Origin: Halogeometricum sp. S1BR25-6
GTDB taxonomy: Archaea; Halobacteriota; Halobacteria; Halobacteriales; Haloferacaceae
Assembly: GCF_031624495.1 (NCBI RefSeq)
Contig: NZ_JAMQOP010000001.1
Coordinates: forward strand, 1,837,993 to 1,901,992
Direction: 5' to 3'
Length of the DNA stretch: 64,000 nt
Shown here piece after piece: positions 36,704 through 46,397 of the stretch. A model generated the notes under the pieces. The model had not been told where the DNA came from, did not search any database, and was given only the letters and a program-made list of their open reading frames with translations. The position numbers and the translations under genes are program-made. Positions within the stretch are counted from its first letter, which is position 1. Each line of letters begins with the position of its first letter.

Positions 36704-38914
36704 TCAGTTCACCGGGAGGATGGCGACGTGGTCGACTTCCAGACCCTCGGCGGCGGCGGTGTCCTCGCCGGTGACGAGGTCCGTCGAGTCCACCTCGTAC
36801 TCGTCCAGCGTCACCGTCGCGGTGTCGTCCCCGAAGTTGAGGATACAGACGTAGGCGTCGCCGTCGAATTCGCGGAGGAACGCGACGGCGCGGTCGGTGT
36901 CGGACTCGTAGTCGACGCGCCGATAGACGCCCTCGTACCCGAGCGCGGGCGTCTCGTTTCGGACCTCGATGAGGCGCTTGTAGTGGTCTCGAATCTCCTC
37001 ACGGGCGTGGTCCCACGCGAGGGCGTCCCGGCGGCCGCGCTGGCCGATTTCCTGTCCGCCGTACAGCATCGGAACGCCCGGAAGCGTGAACAGGGCGCCC
37101 GCGGCGGCCATCGCGGCGTCGTCGCCGCACTCGACGATGTAGCGCGTCTCGTCGTGATTCTCGATGTACAGCATGAACGACGCGTGCGGCGGGAAACCCA
37201 CCTCGGCGCGTTGGTCGACGGCGTCGAGGATGGCCTCGGCGGGCATGTTGCCGTCGCCCACCTGCCGCATCGTGAAGTACAGCGTCGTGTCGAAGTGCAT
37301 GTCGAACATCCCGTTGTGGAAGTCCGCGATGTACGGGATGGTCTCGTCCAAGAGGAGGAACTCGGGATCCTTCTCCTTCACCCGGTCGTGCAGTTCCTGC
37401 CAGAACGTGTTCGGGACGGCCCACGCCATGTCGCAGCGGAAGCCGTCGGCGATTTCCGCCCAGATGTCGACGGCGTCGAGGAGGTAGCGGCGGACTTCGA
37501 GGTTCGTGTAGTCGAAGTTGGCGATGTACTCCCAGTCGAAGTAGGTGCCCGGTTCGCCGCTGTCCTGCCACTCGTACCAGTCGTAGTACTCCGAGTCGGG
37601 ATTCTTGTAGGCGTCCTCGAAGAACGGGTGGTCCCGCGCGGAGTGGTTCAACACGAGGTCGAACAGTACCTTCATCCCGTGGTCGTGGGCGGCGTCGACG
37701 AACGCCTCGTAGTCCTCGCGCGTCCCGAGGTCCTCGGCGATGTCGTAGAAGTCCACGATGTTGTAGCCGTGCGGCGCGTGGTCGTTCTGCAGGACGGGCG
37801 TGAGCCACAGGCAGTCGACGCCGAGGTCCTCCAGGTAGTCGAGTCGCTCCTCGAACGCCTCGAACACCGAGTCGTGTTCGTCGTCGTCGGTGAACCCGCG
37901 GACGTAAATCTCGTACAGCGTCACGTCCTTCGACCACTCCGGCGGGTCGTTCGGGCGGTCGACGACGCCGGTCGCGCCGCGCGTCGTCACCGCCTCCGCC
38001 TCGCCGCCGTCGAAGCGGAGCTTCGACGAGGCTCGCGACTCTCCGACTCGCTCACCGCCGTCGGAACGCAGTTCCGACGAAGTTCCGGACTCTTCGGTGT
38101 CCTCACCGCCGTCGGAGCGGGGCTGGGACCCGGACTCCGACGGGGCTCGAAAATCCTCGTCGCCCTCACCCCCGTCGGTCATCTGCTCGCGCGAGAACTC
38201 CACGGTGTCGGGCACGCTGTAAGCGTCCGCGAGCGCGACGCCGTGGATACGAACGCGGTTCCCGACGGCCGAGAGGGGGATTCTGAGCTCCCAGCCGTCT
38301 ATCGAGACGGCCGACGAGGAGACGCCGTCGCGGTCGTCAACGAGGAACTCGACGACGATGTCGTCCCGGTCGGTGTCGCTGTCGGGGTGGGGGTGCGGGT
38401 CCGCGCGGACGACGAACGCGTCGTCCTCGACGCTGCCCTGCAGTTGGACGCGCGGTCGGCCGCCGTCCTTTCCGCCGCCGGACCCCGCGCCCGACCCGGA
38501 CCCGGAGACGCCGCCGCTCTCACCGACCGGGCGCGCCGACCCGCTCATCCCGCTCATTCCGCTCATCCCGCTGGCGCCGCCGCCGGCGCCGACGGGGGCG
38601 AGTTCGCCGGAGAAGACGCGGACGGTGAGCGTGTGCGTCCCGTCGGGCGCGTCGAGTTCGAGCACGTACGTCCCCGAGGTGTCGGGCGAAAAGGAGACCA
38701 CGTCCTCGTCGTCAGCGAGTTCGAGTTGACTCCCGACGGGCGCACTCTTCAGGTGCCAGCGGTAGGTCGCGTCGGGGTCGGGGTCTCTGGGTGCGAGCTG
38801 TACAGTCTCACCGACGGCCATGAACCGGGGCGGGCCGGGATGGTGCATGAAGGGAGCAAATACCCGTCGGGACTTTGCCTTTGCCCATCCTTCGGCCGGC
38901 GTGACGTGTTTCAT
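36704..38914 (-). CDS. Alpha-amylase-type GH13 enzyme with long linkers (736 aa)
   Basis: N-terminal beta-domain (24-105), Gly/Ser/Met-rich linker (108-150, GMSGMSGMSG), second small beta-sandwich (155-243), repeat-rich acidic linker (250-306), then the GH13 barrel (327-650): FDLVLNHSARDHP, GFRCDMAWAVP with nucleophile Asp495, Glu524 in LLDETIP, and IENHDETR with Asp588, followed by a C-terminal beta-domain. No signal peptide, so intracellular. I recall relatives starting at MHHPGPPRF, so the in-frame ATG at 38848 is an alternative start. It likely hydrolyses maltodextrin or glycogen, and is divergent from the GH15 gene. Confidence 0.82.
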   Translation of the reverse strand: MKHVTPAEGWAKAKSRRVFAPFMHHPGPPRFMAVGETVQLAPRDPDPDATYRWHLKSAPVGSQLELADDEDVVSFSPDTSGTYVLELDAPDGTHTLTVRVFSGELAPVGAGGGASGMSGMSGMSGSARPVGESGGVSGSGSGAGSGGGKDGGRPRVQLQGSVEDDAFVVRADPHPHPDSDTDRDDIVVEFLVDDRDGVSSSAVSIDGWELRIPLSAVGNRVRIHGVALADAYSVPDTVEFSREQMTDGGEGDEDFRAPSESGSQPRSDGGEDTEESGTSSELRSDGGERVGESRASSKLRFDGGEAEAVTTRGATGVVDRPNDPPEWSKDVTLYEIYVRGFTDDDEHDSVFEAFEERLDYLEDLGVDCLWLTPVLQNDHAPHGYNIVDFYDIAEDLGTREDYEAFVDAAHDHGMKVLFDLVLNHSARDHPFFEDAYKNPDSEYYDWYEWQDSGEPGTYFDWEYIANFDYTNLEVRRYLLDAVDIWAEIADGFRCDMAWAVPNTFWQELHDRVKEKDPEFLLLDETIPYIADFHNGMFDMHFDTTLYFTMRQVGDGNMPAEAILDAVDQRAEVGFPPHASFMLYIENHDETRYIVECGDDAAMAAAGALFTLPGVPMLYGGQEIGQRGRRDALAWDHAREEIRDHYKRLIEVRNETPALGYEGVYRRVDYESDTDRAVAFLREFDGDAYVCILNFGDDTATVTLDEYEVDSTDLVTGEDTAAAEGLEVDHVAILPVN

Positions 38915-39002
38915 TCTTTGTCAACAATTCCCGAACCGACGACCGTTCATCTAGTCATCACGTTGACGTAAGTGTACTCGAATGTGAACAAAAACGGCCA
39001 AT

Positions 39003-39009
39003 ACTTATG
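39003..39009 (+). promoter_or_regulatory. TATA box for the double GH15 gene
   Basis: ACTTATG about 26-32 bases before the ATG at 39035, in an AT-rich divergent promoter region shared with the GH13 gene. Confidence 0.45.
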
Positions 39010-39034
39010 CTCCGGGCGCACACCTCCTGCGTAT

Positions 39035-42000
39035 ATGAGACTACGGACCGCGCTGAATGAATACAAGCGCGACCACGGCGGGCGTTTTCCGGAGGAGCGT
39101 CCGACTGCCGATGGAGCGTTCTCCGGTCACGGCGACCGATTGGTGCACGTCGGAACCGACGGCGAACTTCGCGACTACTCCTCTGCGCTCTCGGGACTGT
39201 ACGGCATCGACCGGTCGCGGTTCGCCATCGAGGCGAACGGCGAGATACGGTGGTTCGACAGCCTCGATACGGTTCGGCAGCACTACTACCGTGAGACGAG
39301 CCTCGTCGAGACGGAGTACGACGCCGGCGAGTACACCGTCCACCAGTACGACCTCACGCTCGGTCGCGCGCACGTCACGCACGTCGAACTCCGCGGAGCG
39401 ATTCCGACCGGCGCGCACCTGACGGCGTTCCTGACGATGGCGCCCGAGGGACGCGAGACGCGCGTCGGCCGCCTCATCCACGAGGAAGGCGGCCCGGACG
39501 GAACGCAGGCCGTCGAAGTGTTCCACCGCGACGAACACGACTACGTGACGGCCTCGACCGGCCTCGACGACGTCCGCGGACAGATACCCGAACGGTTCGA
39601 CGAGATACTCTCCGAGGACACCTTCGAGTTCCCCCGCGAGGCCGTGTTGGAGCGGTACGAGGACACCCACCTGAGCGGCGACATCGTCGTCTCCGCGCCC
39701 CTCGAACCCGAGGGTCGCGCGGTCCGGACGACGCTGGTCACCCAACTGTCCGACCACCGCTCGCTCAGCCGCGAGGAGGCGCTCGCCGACCTGAACCACT
39801 GCGCGCTGGCGCACGCCTCGGCCGACGACCTGCGGGCCGCGGCGCGCGAACGCGCGGAGGTGTACGTCCCGGACCACGTTCCCCGACAGAACCTCGTCCG
39901 CTCCGACCTGCGGGCGCTGTCGCTCCTGACCGCGCCCACGGGCGCGCACATCGCCGGGCCGGAGTTCGACCCCTTCTACACGCACTCGGGCGGCTACGGC
40001 TACACGTGGTTCCGCGACGAGGCCGAGGTGTCGCGGTACCTCCTCGGCGCCGACGACCGCCTCTCGCTCGAACTCACCGACCGACTGAAGACGAACGCGG
40101 AGTTCTTCTGCGAGACGCAGTTGGACGACGGCTCCTGGCCCCACCGCGCGTGGGCCGTCGACGGGTCGCTGGCGCCGGGGTGGGCGAACGCTCGCGTCGA
40201 GGGCTCCGACAAGCCCGAGTACCAGGCCGACCAGACGGCCAGCGTCGTCACCTTCCTCTCGACGCTTCTAGAAGGCCGCCGGGACGAACTGGACGCGGAA
40301 CTCGTCGGGCGGGTCCGCGACGCCATCGAACTGGGCGTCGAGTCGCTGGACGACAGTCTCGAAGACGACGGCCTCCCGGAGACGTGTCAGAACGCCTGGG
40401 AGAACATGGTTGGTCGCTTCACGCACACCGCCGCGACGTTCCTGCAAGCGTACGTCGCCGTCTCCGAGGCGCCCGTCGACTCGACGCTCGCCGACCACGC
40501 GGCCGAGCAGGCGACGGCCGTCTTCGAGGGGCTCGACGCCCTCTGGGACGACGAGCGCGAGGTGTACGGCACGCGACTGCAGGGCGAGCAACTCGACTCG
40601 CGGCTGGACTCCGCGACGCTGTCGCTCGTCGACGCGTTCGCGGCGTACGACGGACTGGAAGGTCTCTCGGAGGACACCCTCGACAGGCTCGAATCCCACC
40701 TAGAGACGACGCTCACGGGACTCTACCGCGACGTCGGCGACGTGGCCGGCCTCATCCGCTTCGAGGACGACTGGTGGCGGACCGCAGAACAGGACGAACC
40801 GAAACTGTGGTCGCTGTCGACGGCGTGGGGCGCCAACGCCGCCGCGACGTTCGCCGTCCTCCTCGACGAGTACGGCCGCGGCGAGGAGGCCGACGCCTTC
40901 CTCGAGGAGGCGACGGACCTGTACGCCCTGCTCCGCCCGGACGGGCCGTTCACGACGGGCGGCGGCTATCTGACCGAACAGGTGTTCGACGACGGCACGC
41001 CCGACAGCGCCGCGCCGCTCGGGTGGTCGCACGCGGTGCGCCTGCACACCACCGGCCTGCTGTCGGAGTACGACGCGCTCCCGGCGCCGAAGCCGGCGCC
41101 CTCCGGACCCGAGAGCCGTCCCCGGTGGACCACCGGCGAGAAGTACGGCGTCGGCACCGTCGCCGACCACACCGAAGAGGACCCTTCACGGATCTGGTTC
41201 ACGCTCACCGAGGGGTCGCTCACCGAAGTGCGGTTCCCGCGCGTCGACCTGATGAACCTGCGGACGCTCGACATGCTGGTCGTGGACGCCGACCCCGAGT
41301 CGTCGTACACCGCGCGGACGCACAACGAGACGCGGCGGGACGACGCTACCGACACCATCGAGCGCCGGACGGAGATGGCCGAGGACGACGCCCTCGTGTT
41401 CAGACACGTCATCACCGAGTCCGGCGACGGCCGCGGCCACCAGTGGAAACTGACCGTCGAGTACGCCGTCGACCCCGAACACGACGCGCTCCTCGTCGAC
41501 GCCTCCTTCGAGGCCGAAGACGACAACGAGTACGAACTGTACGCGGTGGCCGACACGGCGCTCGTGAACACCGGCGGGAAGGACCGCGGCCTCCGCCTCG
41601 GGCAGATGGGGAGCTACCACCTTGTCGCCCGCGACGCCGGCGCGTACGACCAGGAGGGCGACGTCCGACCGCTCCTCATCGACGAGAACGGCGACGAGTA
41701 CAGCGTCGCCGTCGCCATGACCGCCGCCGGGCGGTTCGACTGGGCGACGGTGGGCGTCGCCGGCACCGAACACCTCGCGCGACTGTTCTCGAACGGTGAA
41801 CTGCCGAACGCGCAAGAGCGTGTCGACAACGAGAACGTCGTGCTCGTGGGGCGCATCGGAACCGGGACGCGCGTGCACGAGACGCTCGCGCTCGGATTCG
41901 CCGAGAACGCCGACACCGCGGCGGCCCTCGGCGAGGCCGCCGGCGCCCTCACGCGCGGCTACGAGTCGGCCCGCTCGAAGTACGTCGACTCCTGGCAGGC

Positions 42001-43570
42001 GTTCCTTGCGGACAAGGAACTGCCGGCGGCCGTCGCCGACGACGAGACGCTGGCGAACCAGTACCGCGCCTGCCTGATGGCGCTGCGCGCCGTCGAGGAC
42101 AAGACGTTCCTCGGCGCGGGCATCGCGTCGCCGTCGGTGCCGTGGGGCGAGGCGGTCACCTCCGAGGAGCAGAAGGGGTACGGCTACAACTTCGTCTGGT
42201 CGCGCGACCTGTACCAGGTGTTCACCGTCTTCGACGCCATCGGCGACGTGGAGACGGGCATTCACGCCCTGCAGTACATCTACGAGTACCAGCAGGACGA
42301 ACGCGGCTTCATCCCGCAGAACACCTACCTCAACGGCCGGACGCGCTGGGGCGGCGAGCAGATGGACAACATCTCGTTCCCGGCCGTCATGGCGTACATG
42401 CTGTCCGAACGCGGCGTCGAGTTCGACGACGTGAGCTACGACTACGTGAACGTCAAGCGCTCGGCCGACTACGTGGCGCGAAACGGGCCGCCGACGGCGC
42501 AGGAGCGCTGGGAGGAGGAGGCGGGCTACTCGCCCTCGTCCATCGCCGCCGAAATCGCCGGCCTCGCCTCGGCCGCCGCCCTCGCCATCGACGAGGGGTA
42601 CGACGCCGACGCGCTCATCTGGTTGGCCCTCGCCGACGACTGGACCGAGAGCGTCGAGTCGTGGACGGCGACGAAGACGGGCACCGACCGCCACGAGCAC
42701 ACCCCGTACTACGTCCGCGTCACCCGCGACGGCGACCCGGACGCCGGTCACCTTCGGACCCTCGCGAACAGCGGTCCGACGCTCGACGAACGCGAGATAA
42801 TCGACGGCGGCTTCCTCGAACTCGTCAGGCTGGGAATCAAGCCCGCCGACGACGACATCATCCAGAACACCGTCGCCGAGATGGACAACACCATCCGCGT
42901 CGACACGCCGTACGGCCCGGCGTTCTACCGCTACAACGGCGACGGCTACGGCGAACGCGAACGCGACGAGGAGGGTGCACCCTGGTCCATCGAGTCGAAG
43001 GGGAAAGGACGCCTCTGGCCCATCTTCACCGGCGAACGCGGCGAGTTCGAACTGCTGAACGACACCGAAGAGGAGGCGCTCGACCCGGCGAACATGCTCC
43101 GGACGATGGCCAGTTTCGCCAACTCCGGGCGGATGATATCCGAGCAGGTGTGGGACCGCGGGCACAGCACCGCGTACAACTGGGAGTTCGGCGAAGGGAC
43201 GGGCGCGGCGACGCCGTTGGCGTGGTCGATGGCGCAGTTCGTGCGCCTCGCGCACAGCATCGACGTCGGCGAACCCATCGAGATGCCCGCGTTCGTCCGC
43301 GAGCGTTACCTCGACGCCGACCGACCCGAGGGGCCGAAACTGCAGGTGAGCACGCGCTTCATGGGCGACAACCTCGTCATCACCGGGAAGACGGACGCCG
43401 CCGTCGTCGCGGTCAAGACGCCGAGCGAGACGGCGATGGTCGAACCCGAGGACGGTTCCTTCGAGGTGGCCGTCGACATCGAACACGGTGAGAACCAAGT
43501 GACCGTCGCCGGCGCGACGGACGCCGACCTGACCGTCGCGGGCACGACCGTCACCCGCTTTACGCTCTGA
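39035..43570 (+). CDS. Tandem GH15 glucoamylase-type protein (1511 aa)
   Basis: Two glucoamylase-type modules in one chain. Module 1 (about 1-690): N-terminal beta domain, then an (alpha/alpha)6 barrel with GYGYTWFRDE (about 316-325) and a base-like Glu648 in TEQVFDDG. Module 2 (about 695-1511): a beta super-sandwich (GEKYGVGTVADHTEEDPSRIW), barrel with GYGYNFVWSRDLY (about 1048) and WGGEQMD, Glu1370 in SEQVWDRG, and a C-terminal beta domain. Both barrels keep a base-like Glu, so both may be active. No signal peptide, hence intracellular. ATG chosen by TATA spacing; the upstream in-frame start is in the promoter. Divergent from the GH13 operon. Confidence 0.87.
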   Translation: MRLRTALNEYKRDHGGRFPEERPTADGAFSGHGDRLVHVGTDGELRDYSSALSGLYGIDRSRFAIEANGEIRWFDSLDTVRQHYYRETSLVETEYDAGEYTVHQYDLTLGRAHVTHVELRGAIPTGAHLTAFLTMAPEGRETRVGRLIHEEGGPDGTQAVEVFHRDEHDYVTASTGLDDVRGQIPERFDEILSEDTFEFPREAVLERYEDTHLSGDIVVSAPLEPEGRAVRTTLVTQLSDHRSLSREEALADLNHCALAHASADDLRAAARERAEVYVPDHVPRQNLVRSDLRALSLLTAPTGAHIAGPEFDPFYTHSGGYGYTWFRDEAEVSRYLLGADDRLSLELTDRLKTNAEFFCETQLDDGSWPHRAWAVDGSLAPGWANARVEGSDKPEYQADQTASVVTFLSTLLEGRRDELDAELVGRVRDAIELGVESLDDSLEDDGLPETCQNAWENMVGRFTHTAATFLQAYVAVSEAPVDSTLADHAAEQATAVFEGLDALWDDEREVYGTRLQGEQLDSRLDSATLSLVDAFAAYDGLEGLSEDTLDRLESHLETTLTGLYRDVGDVAGLIRFEDDWWRTAEQDEPKLWSLSTAWGANAAATFAVLLDEYGRGEEADAFLEEATDLYALLRPDGPFTTGGGYLTEQVFDDGTPDSAAPLGWSHAVRLHTTGLLSEYDALPAPKPAPSGPESRPRWTTGEKYGVGTVADHTEEDPSRIWFTLTEGSLTEVRFPRVDLMNLRTLDMLVVDADPESSYTARTHNETRRDDATDTIERRTEMAEDDALVFRHVITESGDGRGHQWKLTVEYAVDPEHDALLVDASFEAEDDNEYELYAVADTALVNTGGKDRGLRLGQMGSYHLVARDAGAYDQEGDVRPLLIDENGDEYSVAVAMTAAGRFDWATVGVAGTEHLARLFSNGELPNAQERVDNENVVLVGRIGTGTRVHETLALGFAENADTAAALGEAAGALTRGYESARSKYVDSWQAFLADKELPAAVADDETLANQYRACLMALRAVEDKTFLGAGIASPSVPWGEAVTSEEQKGYGYNFVWSRDLYQVFTVFDAIGDVETGIHALQYIYEYQQDERGFIPQNTYLNGRTRWGGEQMDNISFPAVMAYMLSERGVEFDDVSYDYVNVKRSADYVARNGPPTAQERWEEEAGYSPSSIAAEIAGLASAAALAIDEGYDADALIWLALADDWTESVESWTATKTGTDRHEHTPYYVRVTRDGDPDAGHLRTLANSGPTLDEREIIDGGFLELVRLGIKPADDDIIQNTVAEMDNTIRVDTPYGPAFYRYNGDGYGERERDEEGAPWSIESKGKGRLWPIFTGERGEFELLNDTEEEALDPANMLRTMASFANSGRMISEQVWDRGHSTAYNWEFGEGTGAATPLAWSMAQFVRLAHSIDVGEPIEMPAFVRERYLDADRPEGPKLQVSTRFMGDNLVITGKTDAAVVAVKTPSETAMVEPEDGSFEVAVDIEHGENQVTVAGATDADLTVAGTTVTRFTL

Positions 43571-43651
43571 GGCGGGGAACCGCACTCGCCTCGTCCCCGG
43601 CCTCCCTCTCACGCCCGCGGGCTTTTCTTTCGGACGCTCCCTAGTCCCTAC

Positions 43652-44164
43652 ATGGCCACGTACACGCGTCGGACGCGGGTCGCCGCGCCGCTCTCGGAAG
43701 TCTGGTCGTTTCACTCGAAGATATCGGGACTGGAGGCGCTGACGCCCGAGTGGATGAACCTCGACGTCGTCGCCGTCCGCGGCCCCGACGGCGAATCCGA
43801 CCCCGAGGAACTGCTGACCGGGTCGAAGGTCCGGATGTCGATGCGACCGCTCGGTCTCGGTCCGGCCCAGCGGTGGACCTCCCACATCGTCGAACGCGAG
43901 TACGAGGACGGCGCGGCGATGTTCCGCGACGAGATGATCGGCGGCCCGTTCCGAAAGTGGGTCCACACCCACCAGTTCTACGCCGACGGCGACGAGACGC
44001 TGGTCGAGGACCGACTGGAGTACGAACTGCCGGGCGGTCCCGTCGGCCGGGCGGCATCGCCGGCGGCCGTCGTCGGCTTCGAACCGATGTTCCGGTACCG
44101 CCACCGGAAGACGAAGGAGCTACTGGAGTCGGGAATCCGAACGCGCGGTCGGCGAGACGAGTGA
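43652..44164 (+). CDS. SRPBCC/START-fold protein (170 aa)
   Basis: Sequence pattern of a START/polyketide-cyclase fold: an initial strand TYTRRTRVAAPLSEVWSFHSKISGLEALTPEWM, central strands with HIVEREYEDGAAMFRDEMIGGPFRKWVHTHQF and C-terminal helix MFRYRHRKTKELLE. The family binds lipids or small hydrophobic molecules; the ligand here is unknown. It ends 12 bases before the convergent histidine-kinase gene. Confidence 0.75.
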   Translation: MATYTRRTRVAAPLSEVWSFHSKISGLEALTPEWMNLDVVAVRGPDGESDPEELLTGSKVRMSMRPLGLGPAQRWTSHIVEREYEDGAAMFRDEMIGGPFRKWVHTHQFYADGDETLVEDRLEYELPGGPVGRAASPAAVVGFEPMFRYRHRKTKELLESGIRTRGRRDE

Positions 44165-44176
44165 CCGGCGGGTCCG

Positions 44177-46153
44177 TCAGTCCGCGCGGGTCGGGCCGAA
44201 CGCCTGCGGGTGCGGCGCAGTGGCGATTTCGAAGCGGGCGCCGCCCGCCGTCCCGTCGGTGACGGCGACAGTCCAGCCGTGGGCTTCCACGATGCCCTCG
44301 ACGATCGAGAGACCGAACCCCGACCCGCCCTCGGTCGTGGTGTGGCCCTGCTCGAAGACGCTCGCGCGGTCCGCGGGCGAGACGCCGGCGCCGTCGTCCT
44401 CGACGTAGAAGCCGCCGCGGTCGGGCAGGGGACCGACCGAGACGGTGAGCGCGTCGCTGCATTCCGTCCCGCGTTCCGACGAACCGTGCTCTACGGCGTT
44501 CCGAACGAGGTTCTCGACGACCTGCGTGAGTCGTCCCGGGTCGGCGGAGACGGTGCCGAGGTCCCCGACGAGTTCGAGCGTCGCCTCGCCCGTGTCGACG
44601 GCGGCCCAGGCGCGTTCGACGACGCCGGCGACGTCAACGGTGGACGTCTCGCCGACGGTCCGACCCTGCCGGGCGAGTTCGAGCACGTCGCTGACGAGGG
44701 CGTTCATCCGTTCGAGACCGTCGGCCGCGCGGTCGAGGTGGGAGACGTCGCCGGTCTCGCGGGCGAGGTCGACGAACCCCTCGACGACGTTCAGGGGGTT
44801 TCTGAGGTCGTGGCTCACGACGCTGGCGAACTCTTCCAGTCGCTCGTTCTGCTGGCGGAGTTGGCGCTCGCGCCGCTTGCGTTCGAGCGTGTACGACAGC
44901 ATGTCCGCCGCGGTGCCGAACAGCGAGACTTCCCTGTCCGGCCACCGCTCGGCCTCCGCGGAGACGAGCACCAACGCCCCCGCGAGCGACCAGTTCGACA
45001 CCATCGGAAGCGCGAGGAGGCTCGTCTCCTCCGGGAGCGACAGCGAGTCGACGCGGGAGGAGTCCGCGGCGTCCACGTCGGGTACGCGGACGTTCTCGAA
45101 GCGACGCAGGCGGTCGAGTAGCCACTCGCAGTCGTCGGCCGTCACTGCGACGGGGGGTAGCGACGCGCCGTCGGCCGTCCACTCGTGGGTCTTCCGCAAC
45201 GCGTCGGCGTCGACGTCGTACGAGTAGACGGCGGCGCCGTCGACGCCGGCGAACTCGCCGAGACTCTGGAGCGTCCAACGTATCTTCGTCCCGATTTCGT
45301 CCACTTCGGCGCTCATCAGCGTCGTCGAGGTGTCGAGCACGGAGTCTTTCAACTGTTCTCTGGCCGTCTCGGCCTCTCGACGGCGGCGCTGTTCGGTCAC
45401 GTCGCGGAGCGTGCCCACCGCGCGGTGGACGCTGCCGTCGAACACGTCGGGAGAGGCGGTAGCGACACAGCGGATGCGCTCGCCGTCTGCGGCGTACACC
45501 TCCGTCTCGAAGCGGGTCGTCGCCGACCCGCCCTCGTCGAACAGGCGGTCGAGTTTCTCGCGGATACGGCACTCGTCGTCCACCAACACCGTCGAGACGT
45601 GGCTTCCGACGACGGCGTCGCGGTCGTACCCGAAGAGGTCGACGAACACGTCGTCGACGGAGACGAACCGACCCGACCGGTCGAGAACGTAGACGGCCGT
45701 CTCCAAGGCCTCGAACGCGCTGTCGTAGCGTTCGGTCGTCTCCTCGGCGCGGTTGCGCGAGACGGCGTTCGCGACCCGTTTCGCCAGCACGGCGTACTGG
45801 TCCGTCCCGAGCGACTTCTGCACGTAGTCGGTCGCTCCGACCCGGAACGCGTCGCGAACGACGTCTTCGGACCCTCTACCGGTGTAGAGGATGAACGGGA
45901 GGTTCGGCCGGGCGCAGCGGAGGGCGCGGAGAAATTCGAGGCCGTTCATGCCCGGCATCTCGTAGTCGCTGACGACGCAGTCGGGTCCCGTTTCGGCGTC
46001 CGCGAGGCGGTCGAGAGCATCGTACGGGTCCGTCAGCGTCTCGACGGAGAGTTCGACGTCCTCGACTTCGCGTTCGAGGTAGACGGCGACCATCGAGGAT
46101 AACTCCGCCTCGTCGTCGACGTAGAGCACGGAGATATCCTCGCAAAGCGTCAT
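44177..46153 (-). CDS. Hybrid sensor histidine kinase (REC-PAS-GAF-HisKA-HATPase)
   Basis: A cytosolic signalling protein with an N-terminal receiver (about 7-115; acid pocket Asp13/Asp14, phospho-Asp63, Thr91, Lys113), a PAS domain (about 140-265), a GAF domain (about 290-430), and a HisKA dimerisation/phosphoacceptor helix with His448 (SHDLRNPLN), then HATPase (about 540-650; NLVRNAVEHG, DDGAGV, GFGLSIVEGI). No membrane segments. I use the ATG before MTLCEDISV; the longer start adds an unconserved 27 residues over an inverted repeat. Signal and partner unknown. Confidence 0.88.
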   Translation of the reverse strand: MTLCEDISVLYVDDEAELSSMVAVYLEREVEDVELSVETLTDPYDALDRLADAETGPDCVVSDYEMPGMNGLEFLRALRCARPNLPFILYTGRGSEDVVRDAFRVGATDYVQKSLGTDQYAVLAKRVANAVSRNRAEETTERYDSAFEALETAVYVLDRSGRFVSVDDVFVDLFGYDRDAVVGSHVSTVLVDDECRIREKLDRLFDEGGSATTRFETEVYAADGERIRCVATASPDVFDGSVHRAVGTLRDVTEQRRRREAETAREQLKDSVLDTSTTLMSAEVDEIGTKIRWTLQSLGEFAGVDGAAVYSYDVDADALRKTHEWTADGASLPPVAVTADDCEWLLDRLRRFENVRVPDVDAADSSRVDSLSLPEETSLLALPMVSNWSLAGALVLVSAEAERWPDREVSLFGTAADMLSYTLERKRRERQLRQQNERLEEFASVVSHDLRNPLNVVEGFVDLARETGDVSHLDRAADGLERMNALVSDVLELARQGRTVGETSTVDVAGVVERAWAAVDTGEATLELVGDLGTVSADPGRLTQVVENLVRNAVEHGSSERGTECSDALTVSVGPLPDRGGFYVEDDGAGVSPADRASVFEQGHTTTEGGSGFGLSIVEGIVEAHGWTVAVTDGTAGGARFEIATAPHPQAFGPTRAD

Positions 46154-46184
46154 ATCAGCGTAGCTGATTCGATGCGTTATCAGC
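46154..46184. promoter_or_regulatory. Inverted repeat plus third half-site before the kinase gene
   Basis: ATCAGC GTA GCTGAT (46154-46168) touches the kinase start codon, and a third ATCAGC follows at 46179-46184. Spacing suggests regulator binding at the transcription start; inference only. Confidence 0.35.
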
Positions 46185-46397
46185 GTTTCGACCCCAGTAT
46201 CAAATTGGATATTCCAGTTCGTCGGCGAACTCATCTCGTCGGTCGGAACAGACTACGTGGGAGAAGAATCCACTCCCGCCTCCTCCGGGGCCGGTATCAA
46301 TACTCGAACTCGGAAGCGCGTCTCGAAAGACCGATACGAGCGGCGGATTCGACGCGACGCCGGATGGAACGACGGGGGCGATGCGGCGCGTCGGCGC

